NCBI RefSeq assembly: GCF_015461805.1
Contig: NZ_JACVZE010000005.1
Coordinates: forward strand, 62,001-126,000
Length of the DNA stretch: 64,000 bases
Reading direction: 5' to 3'
Source: Pseudomonas pisciculturae
GTDB taxonomy: Bacteria; Pseudomonadota; Gammaproteobacteria; Pseudomonadales; Pseudomonadaceae
Shown here in pieces: positions 58,485 to 64,000 of this stretch; positions within the stretch are counted from its first letter, which is position 1; each line of letters opens with the position of its first letter. Under the pieces are notes generated by a model. The model worked only from the letters and a program-made list of their open reading frames with translations. It made no database searches and was not told where the DNA came from. A program made the position numbers and the translations under genes.

Positions 58485-59765
58485 ATGACCGACCGCCGTA
58501 CATTTCTCAAACAGGCCGGCGTGCTCGCCGCCAGCCTGCCGCTGGGCTCAGGGCTCCTTGCCCAGGCCCAGGCGGCGAACTTACCGCCCTCGACCCAGGC
58601 CTCATGGGCGGGGCTCAAGGGACTGTTCGACCAAGACCCGAGCTACATCCACTTTTCCAACTTCCTGGTGACCTCGCACCCCAAGCCAGTGCGCGACGCC
58701 ATCGAGCGTTATCGCCAGCAGATAGACCGCAACCCCGGCCTGGCAATGGACTGGAACCTGGAGGAAACCTGGAAGCGCGAAGGCCAAGTGCGCGAATGGG
58801 CCGGCCGCTACCTGAACGCCACCCCTGCCCAAATCGCCCTCACCTCCAGCACCTCCGAAGGCCTGGCCATGATCTACGGCGGGATAGAGGTACGCCCCGA
58901 CCAGGAAATCCTCACCACCGTCCACGAGCACTACGCAACGCAGCACAGCCTGGATTTTCGCGTACGCAAACAAGCGACCCAGGTGCGTCGCATCAAGTTG
59001 TTCGAACACGCCAACAGCGTGTCGGCCGACGAGGTGCTCGGCAACATCCAGCGCAGCATTCGCCCCAACACCCGCGTGCTTGGCATGACCTGGGTACACT
59101 CCGGCAGCGGCGTGAAGCTGCCCATCGGCGAAATCGGCAAGCTGGTGGAGGAACACAACCGCAACCGCGACGACAAGGACCGCATCCTCTATGTCGTCGA
59201 TGGCGTGCACGGCTTTGGCGTGGACAACCTCGACTTCCCGGGCATGCACTGCGACTTTTTTATCGCCGGCACCCACAAATGGATGTTCGGCCCACGCGGC
59301 ACCGGCCTGGTGTGCGCCCGCGACGCCGAAAACAAGTACGTGGTGCCGATGGTGCCGACCTTCTCCGAAGACACCAATTTCGCCACCTCCATGACCCCCG
59401 GCGGTTACCACGCGTTCGAGCACCGCTGGGCGGCGGACGAGGCCTTCAAGCTGCATTTGCAGTTGGGCAAAGCCCAGGTGCAGGCGCGTATTCATGCCCT
59501 CAACAGCGAACTAAAAAGCCAGTTGCTGGCCCACTCGCACATCGAGCTGGTCACACCGCGCAGCCCCGAATTGTCGGCAGGTTTTACCTTCTTCCGGGTC
59601 AAGGGCCAGCGCACGGGGGACGTGGTCGAACACATGATGAAAAACCGCGTGGTCATCGATGAGGTAAACCGCGATGCAGGCCCGGTGATCCGTACCGCGC
59701 CCGGCCTGCTCAATTCGTCCGACGAGATTTCGCGCTTCATGGCATTGCTCAGTCAGCGCGTGTGA
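58485..59765 (+). CDS. pvdN: Pyoverdine side-chain PLP enzyme PvdN
   Basis: A 426-residue fold-type I PLP enzyme exported by Tat: MTDRRTFLKQAGVLAASLPLG, with the twin arginine at residues 4-5. PLP lysine is Lys265 in GTHKWMFGPRGTG; cofactor Asp in YVVDGVHGFGVDN. PvdN converts the glutamate side chain attached to the chromophore to the succinamide form. It follows pvdM by 17 bases and precedes pvdO by 31 bases in the same transcript. Confidence 0.94.
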   Translation: MTDRRTFLKQAGVLAASLPLGSGLLAQAQAANLPPSTQASWAGLKGLFDQDPSYIHFSNFLVTSHPKPVRDAIERYRQQIDRNPGLAMDWNLEETWKREGQVREWAGRYLNATPAQIALTSSTSEGLAMIYGGIEVRPDQEILTTVHEHYATQHSLDFRVRKQATQVRRIKLFEHANSVSADEVLGNIQRSIRPNTRVLGMTWVHSGSGVKLPIGEIGKLVEEHNRNRDDKDRILYVVDGVHGFGVDNLDFPGMHCDFFIAGTHKWMFGPRGTGLVCARDAENKYVVPMVPTFSEDTNFATSMTPGGYHAFEHRWAADEAFKLHLQLGKAQVQARIHALNSELKSQLLAHSHIELVTPRSPELSAGFTFFRVKGQRTGDVVEHMMKNRVVIDEVNRDAGPVIRTAPGLLNSSDEISRFMALLSQRV

Positions 59766-59796
59766 TGCCCTTTTTTCCTTTGAACGAGATGTTTCC

Positions 59797-60669
59797 ATGA
59801 CTCCATCACACCTCAAACCGTTGGCCGCCCTGGCGTTGAGCGCCTTGTGCGGTGCGCTGCTGCCGGGCCTGGCCCAAGCCGCCGAGCCACAGCCGGGCAA
59901 AGTGTTCAAAGACTGCAAGGACTGCCCGGAGATGGTGGTCTTACCCGCCGGCACCTTCACCATGGGCACCCCGGAAGATGAAGCCGGCCGCGAACCGGAT
60001 GAAGGCCCCATGCATGCCGTTACGTTCGCCAAGCCTTTCGCGATGAGCCGCTTTCATATCACCGCCGGGGAGTGGGACAGCTACATCCGCCAGACCGGCG
60101 TGAAAATTGCCGACGGCGACACCCGCCCCGGTCGTGAATGCATCGCCAGCAAGCCTCGCTACCCCCAAGGCCCGCGCCAGCCGGCGGTGTGCATGGACAT
60201 GGATGACATCAAGGCCTACGTGGCGTGGCTGTCGAAAAAGACCGGCCAGCAGTACCACATGGTCAGCGAGGCTCAGCGTGAGTACGCCGCGCGTGCCGGG
60301 TCCACCGGGCCGTTCCCCTTCCCGTTCGATGAGGGCAAGGGCTACAGCATCGCCAAGCATGCCAACACCTATGGGCCAGCGGACGGCTACAGCTATTCGT
60401 CGCCGGTGGGCAGCTACCCGCCGAATGCGTTCGGCATGTACGACATGCATGGCAATGTCTATGAACGGGTTGCCGACTGCTATCACACCAGTTACGACGG
60501 CGCGCCCACCGATGGCAGCGCCTGGGTTGAGCCCGGCTGCAAGCTCTACCAGATACGCGGCAATGACTGGGGCGAAGCGCCGGTGTTTTCACGCTCGGGC
60601 AACCGCAACAACATTTACCCGAACGGGCGCGGTGACTGGATCGGCTTTCGCGTGGTACGCGACCTCTGA
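59797..60669 (+). CDS. pvdO: Pyoverdine chromophore-finishing protein PvdO
   Basis: A 290-residue periplasmic protein with a Sec signal (MTPSHLKPLAALALSALCGA, cleavage near AQAA). A formylglycine-generating-enzyme-like domain follows (MVVLPAGTFTMGTPEDEAG, FAMSRFHITAGEWDSYI, FGMYDMHGNVYERVADCY, GDWIGFRVVRDL). PvdO oxidises dihydropyoverdine to the mature fluorescent chromophore. The GNVWE motif of sulfatase-modifying enzymes is GNVYE here, in line with its different chemistry. Last gene of pvdMNO; a hairpin follows. Confidence 0.94.
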   Translation: MTPSHLKPLAALALSALCGALLPGLAQAAEPQPGKVFKDCKDCPEMVVLPAGTFTMGTPEDEAGREPDEGPMHAVTFAKPFAMSRFHITAGEWDSYIRQTGVKIADGDTRPGRECIASKPRYPQGPRQPAVCMDMDDIKAYVAWLSKKTGQQYHMVSEAQREYAARAGSTGPFPFPFDEGKGYSIAKHANTYGPADGYSYSSPVGSYPPNAFGMYDMHGNVYERVADCYHTSYDGAPTDGSAWVEPGCKLYQIRGNDWGEAPVFSRSGNRNNIYPNGRGDWIGFRVVRDL

Positions 60670-60688
60670 ACAACGCCTGCCAGTACCA

Positions 60689-60709
60689 GGTCGCCGTTAA
60701 TCGGCGACC
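60689..60709 (+). terminator. Hairpin after pvdO
   Basis: The stem GGTCGCCG/CGGCGACC with a five-base loop lies 20 bases after the pvdO stop, directly before the pvdE promoter. No T-run follows, so it may only reduce read-through or protect the pvdMNO mRNA 3' end. Confidence 0.5.
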
Positions 60710-60712
60710 GTC

Positions 60713-60736
60713 TAAATTAAGCGCGTGACCAGACGT
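60713..60736 (+). promoter_or_regulatory. PvdS (iron-starvation) promoter of pvdE
   Basis: TAAAT (60713-60717), exactly 16 bases and CGT (60734-60736) match the PvdS box, 44 bases before the pvdE start. It gives pvdE its own iron-starvation promoter independent of pvdMNO. Confidence 0.85.
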
Positions 60737-60779
60737 TCTACAGGGTATCTGCCTCTGCGACCCAAGGAACAGTCCCCCC

Positions 60780-62432
60780 ATGAACCATCCTCCACGCGGC
60801 GCCCTCCACGAATTGTTCGTGCTGCTCAAACCCTTCCGTTTTATTGTCAGCCTGTCGATCCTGCTCGGTATGGTCGGCGGCTTGAGCGTGACGGTGTTGC
60901 TGGCGACGATCAACAGTGCCCTGCACTCCCAGGACGGCCTGACCCAGGGTGTGGTGCTGCTGTTCGCAGGGCTCTGCGTGCTGGCGCTGTTCAGTTCGAT
61001 CTGCTCCGACATCGGCACCAACTATGTCGGGCAGCACATCATTGCCAAGCTGCGCAAAGAGCTGGGTGAAAAAGTGCTTTCAGCCCCCATGGAGCAGATC
61101 GAGCGCTACCGCAGCCATCGCCTGATCCCCGTGCTGACCCACGACGTGGACACCATCAGCGATTTCGCCTTCGCCTTCGCGCCGCTGGCCATTTCCCTGA
61201 CGGTCACCCTGGGTTGCCTGGGTTACCTGGCGATGTTGTCGTGGCCGATGTTCCTGATGATGGTGGTCGCCATCATCATCGGCACCGCCATTCAATACCT
61301 GGCCCAGGGCCGTGGCATCAAGGGCTTCTTCGCCGCACGGGACGCCGAGGACGAGTTGCAAAAGCACTACCACGCCATTGCCGAAGGTGCCAAGGAACTG
61401 CGCATCCACCGCCCACGTCGCCAACGCATGTACGACTCGGGCATCAAGGCAACGGCCGATTTCATCTGCAAGACCCAGATCAAGTCGATCAACACGTTCG
61501 TGGTCGCCAAGACGTTCGGTTCCATGCTGTTTTTCGTGGTGATCGGGCTAGCCCTGGCGCTGCAATCGTTTTGGCCAAGCAGCGACAAAGCCGTGATGAG
61601 TGGCTTCGTCCTGGTGCTGCTGTACATGAAAGGCCCGCTGGAACACCTGATCGGCACACTGCCCATCGTCAGCCGCGCACAAATTGCGTTTCGCCGCATC
61701 GCCGAGCTGTCCGAACAATTCTCATCGCCTGAACCGCACCTGCTGCTCGCGGACAAAGGCTTCAAGGCCAGCCCCGTGCACCACCTGGAACTGCGCGATG
61801 TCAGTTTCGCGTTCCCGCCGGTGGCCGGCAGTGATGCGTTCCGCCTCGGCCCGGTCAACCTGACGATCAAAGAAGGCGAGATCATCTTCATCGTTGGCGA
61901 GAACGGCTGCGGCAAGACCACTTTGATCAAGCTGTTACTGGGCCTGTATTCACCCCAACAGGGCGAAGTGCGCCTCAATGGGCAGCCGGTGGACGCGCTC
62001 AACCGTGACGATTACCGCCAGTTGTTCACCACCATCTTCGCCGACTACTACCTGTTCGACGATGTGGTCCAGGGCGACCAGCACATCCCGGAAGATGCCA
62101 ACCAATACCTGCAACGCCTGGAAATCGCGCACAAGGTCAGCGTACAGGACGGCAAGTTCACCACCACCGACCTGTCCACCGGCCAACGCAAGCGCCTGGC
62201 CCTGGTCAACGCCTGGCTCGAAGAACGCCCGGTGCTGGTGTTTGACGAATGGGCTGCCGACCAGGACCCGACGTTCCGGCGAATCTTCTACACCGAGCTG
62301 CTGCCCGACCTCAAGCGTCTGGGCAAGACCATCATCGTGATCTCCCACGACGACCGATATTTCAACGTCGCCGACCAACTGGTGCGCATGGAAGCCGGCC
62401 GGGTGCACAGCGAAAAAACCGTCGCCGCCTGA
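60780..62432 (+). CDS. pvdE: Pyoverdine precursor ABC exporter PvdE
   Basis: A 550-residue half-size ABC exporter (cyclic-peptide export family). Six membrane helices lie in residues 15-310. The ATPase domain has Walker A GENGCGKTT (from residue 373), signature STGQRKRLA and Walker B VLVFDEWAADQDP, with switch His in VISHDDRY. It moves acylated ferribactin into the periplasm for maturation by PvdM, PvdN, PvdO and PvdP. Preceded by AAGGA and its own PvdS box. Confidence 0.95.
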   Translation: MNHPPRGALHELFVLLKPFRFIVSLSILLGMVGGLSVTVLLATINSALHSQDGLTQGVVLLFAGLCVLALFSSICSDIGTNYVGQHIIAKLRKELGEKVLSAPMEQIERYRSHRLIPVLTHDVDTISDFAFAFAPLAISLTVTLGCLGYLAMLSWPMFLMMVVAIIIGTAIQYLAQGRGIKGFFAARDAEDELQKHYHAIAEGAKELRIHRPRRQRMYDSGIKATADFICKTQIKSINTFVVAKTFGSMLFFVVIGLALALQSFWPSSDKAVMSGFVLVLLYMKGPLEHLIGTLPIVSRAQIAFRRIAELSEQFSSPEPHLLLADKGFKASPVHHLELRDVSFAFPPVAGSDAFRLGPVNLTIKEGEIIFIVGENGCGKTTLIKLLLGLYSPQQGEVRLNGQPVDALNRDDYRQLFTTIFADYYLFDDVVQGDQHIPEDANQYLQRLEIAHKVSVQDGKFTTTDLSTGQRKRLALVNAWLEERPVLVFDEWAADQDPTFRRIFYTELLPDLKRLGKTIIVISHDDRYFNVADQLVRMEAGRVHSEKTVAA

Positions 62433-62448
62433 CAGTCACCGCATCGCC

Positions 62449-62473
62449 AAGGCCGGGTCATTGACCCGGCCTT
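62449..62473 (+). terminator. Hairpin after pvdE
   Basis: A 12-base perfect stem (AAGGCCGGGTCA/TGACCCGGCCTT) with a one-base nominal loop lies 16 bases after the pvdE stop. No T-run follows. It probably separates pvdE from fpvA at least in part. Confidence 0.55.
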
Positions 62474-62633
62474 CGGCCATTTCGGGCAGCGCAAACACCC
62501 GCCCTTTCGGCTCAACATCTTAGTTTTATTGAAAAAAACTCAAAGAATTCATCCGGTTTTCACGTGTTCGTTCGTTCTATAAAGAATAAGAACCACTCCC
62601 AACAACACAACCTTCACAAAAGAGCACCTGTTA

Positions 62634-64000
62634 ATGCACGTCTTCCCCAAGATGACCCCGCTGGCGACATTGCTGGTCAAGCAGTGCCTGAGCCGTCACC
62701 GCCTCCCCACGTCGTTGCTGTTGGGTGCCTGCGTCTCCTTCCCGATCATGGCCCAGGCCCAGCAAGTCAACTTCGACATTCCTGCACAGTCCCTGGGCAG
62801 CGCCCTGCAACGTTTTGGCACTCAGGCCAACACCCAGTTGCTGTACAGCCCGGACCAGACCAAGGGCCTGAGCAGCCAGGCGGTACACGGCAGCATGGAA
62901 CCGGCCAAGGCCTTGGCACAGATGCTCGCCGGCACCGGGCTGTCGTTCGACATCCAGGGCAATGCCGTGACCTTGATCGCACCCGCCGGCGCCGCGGTAC
63001 AACTGGGCGCCACCACGATCACCGGTGCCGGGTTGGCAGCGACCACCGAGGGGACGCATTCGTACAGCACAGGCAGCACCAACACGGCCACCAAGCTGCC
63101 GATGTCGATTCGTGAAACCCCGCAGTCGGTCACCGTGGTGACGCGCCAGCGCATCGAAGACGAAAACCTGGTCAACCTGGATGACGTGCTGACCAACACC
63201 ACCGGCGTCACGCTGACCAAAAACGGTTCGGAGCGCTCCAACTACTACGCTCGCGGCCAGCAGATCGACACGTTGCAGATCGACGGCGTGCCGACCAACA
63301 TCTCCAACTCCTACTCCCTCGACGCCATATCCAAGCCCAATACCGACTTGTACGACCGCATTGAAGTCGTGCGCGGCGCCAACGGGCTGATGCAGGGTGC
63401 AGGCAACCCTTCGGCGGCGATCAACCTGGTGCGCAAGCGCCCAACGGTTGAGCCCCAAGTGCAGATCACTTCGTCGATGGGCTCTTGGGACACTTATCGC
63501 AATGCCGTTGACGCCAGCTCCGCCCTCAACGATGCGGGTACGCTTCGTGGCCGCACCGTGGTGGCTTACAGCAAGGGGCATAGCTACCGCGACGAGGCCG
63601 AAAAGGAAAACACCCTGGTCTACGGCATCCTTGAGGCAGACCTGGATGACACCTCCATGGTCACCGTGGGTTTCAGTTACCAGAAAGACCGTAACCCGGG
63701 TTACGACTGGAGCGGCCTGCCGACCAAGACCAACGGCACGTTCTACCCGTTTTCGCGCTCCACGGCGTTGACGGCTGACTGGGCCAAGCTGAACAAGACC
63801 AACACCAACGTGTTCGCCGACTACCAGAAGCGCTTTGACAATGACTGGAAGCTGGTGCTGTCCGCCAACCAGATCTGGGCCAAGTCCGACTTCCTCGCCA
63901 ACTACACCTGGCCCGTCGCCGGCAGCCCCGACTCGTTCACCCTCAACCCGCGTGGTTTTCGCTACAACGATACCCAGACCAGCGTCGACGGCTACCTGAG
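62634..64000 (+). CDS. fpvA: Ferripyoverdine TonB receptor FpvA, partial
   Basis: At least 455 residues, open to the window end. The signal peptide ends near PIMAQAQ. The STN signalling domain spans about residues 45-120 (VNFDIPAQSLGSALQRFGTQA, QMLAGTGLSFDIQG). A plug follows (IRETPQSVTVVTRQRIEDEN, YYARGQQIDTLQIDGVPTN, IEVVRGANGLMQGAGNPSAAI), then the barrel. Position after pvdE and the STN domain identify it as FpvA, which imports ferripyoverdine and signals through FpvR to PvdS and FpvI. Those regulators are not in the window. No exact TAAAT-N16-CGT box lies upstream. Confidence 0.93.
   Translation, partial: MHVFPKMTPLATLLVKQCLSRHRLPTSLLLGACVSFPIMAQAQQVNFDIPAQSLGSALQRFGTQANTQLLYSPDQTKGLSSQAVHGSMEPAKALAQMLAGTGLSFDIQGNAVTLIAPAGAAVQLGATTITGAGLAATTEGTHSYSTGSTNTATKLPMSIRETPQSVTVVTRQRIEDENLVNLDDVLTNTTGVTLTKNGSERSNYYARGQQIDTLQIDGVPTNISNSYSLDAISKPNTDLYDRIEVVRGANGLMQGAGNPSAAINLVRKRPTVEPQVQITSSMGSWDTYRNAVDASSALNDAGTLRGRTVVAYSKGHSYRDEAEKENTLVYGILEADLDDTSMVTVGFSYQKDRNPGYDWSGLPTKTNGTFYPFSRSTALTADWAKLNKTNTNVFADYQKRFDNDWKLVLSANQIWAKSDFLANYTWPVAGSPDSFTLNPRGFRYNDTQTSVDGYL

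Noticed and set aside
62564..63115. 183-codon frame at the start of fpvA
   Set aside because: It is in another frame from fpvA, whose signal peptide, STN and plug motifs are continuous from 62634 to the window end.

Overview
The window is GC-rich chromosomal DNA of a fluorescent Pseudomonas, most likely of the P. fluorescens group. The main evidence is a pyoverdine maturation block (pvdP, pvdM, pvdN, pvdO, pvdE, fpvA) with exact iron-starvation promoters of the PvdS type. Supporting evidence is a methionine gamma-lyase/Lrp pair of the MdeA/MdeR type and many REP-pair (REPIN) palindromes of the GTGGGAGGGGGCTTGC type. No rRNA, tRNA, insertion sequence, phage or CRISPR array was seen. Both ends cut a gene: a periplasmic metal-sensor-like protein on the left and fpvA on the right.

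Layout. (1) 1-1.8 kb, minus strand: a GHW-repeat secreted protein, an ECF sigma factor, a one-TM anti-sigma-like protein and a membrane-anchored heavy-metal-sensor protein, probably one envelope or metal stress operon. (2) 2-6.3 kb: a small lipoprotein, a DUF1652 protein, a PAS-GGDEF diguanylate cyclase, an AbrB-family membrane protein divergent from a LysR regulator, and a small secreted protein. (3) 6.4-17.4 kb: a TonB receptor with STN domain, an Rhs polymorphic toxin with a ParB-like tip and its overlapping immunity gene, a DUF3995 membrane protein, and a DUF2946/TonB-receptor pair. (4) 17.5-22.5 kb: an orphan OpuAC-type binding protein, several small unknown genes (one DUF2789 gene directly behind a 13-C tract), a chemotaxis receptor with its signalling module ahead of a long C-terminal region, and a zinc-independent DksA paralogue.

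(5) 23-36 kb: a myo-inositol locus. Minus-strand genes iolC, iolE, iolB, iolD, iolG, an extra MocA-type dehydrogenase and an ABC importer (binding protein, ATPase, permease) face a divergent RpiR-type regulator. Near-identical palindromes lie before iolC/iolR and before the importer. Imported inositol would be oxidised by IolG, dehydrated by IolE, hydrolysed by IolD, isomerised by IolB, then phosphorylated and cleaved by the fused IolC; iolA is not in the window. (6) 36-42.5 kb: a MocR regulator and an MFS transporter whose 3' ends both run into REPINs, a 24-aa membrane peptide with a larger membrane protein, and a two-component system. (7) 42.5-48.6 kb: an SRPBCC protein, an SDR, and a polyamine-type operon (glutamine synthetase-like ligase, PotF-like binding protein, FAD oxidase) divergent from an AraC regulator. 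(8) 48.8-54 kb: a TonB receptor, an MFS exporter divergent from an AraC regulator, and an AhpD-like protein. (9) 53.5-64 kb: the Lrp/methionine gamma-lyase pair and the pyoverdine block.

In the pyoverdine block, PvdE is expected to export the acylated ferribactin precursor. PvdM, PvdN, PvdO and PvdP then finish the chromophore and side chain in the periplasm, and FpvA re-imports ferripyoverdine. The peptide synthetases are not in the window. Functions are assigned from motifs and family knowledge by eye; no database search was run.
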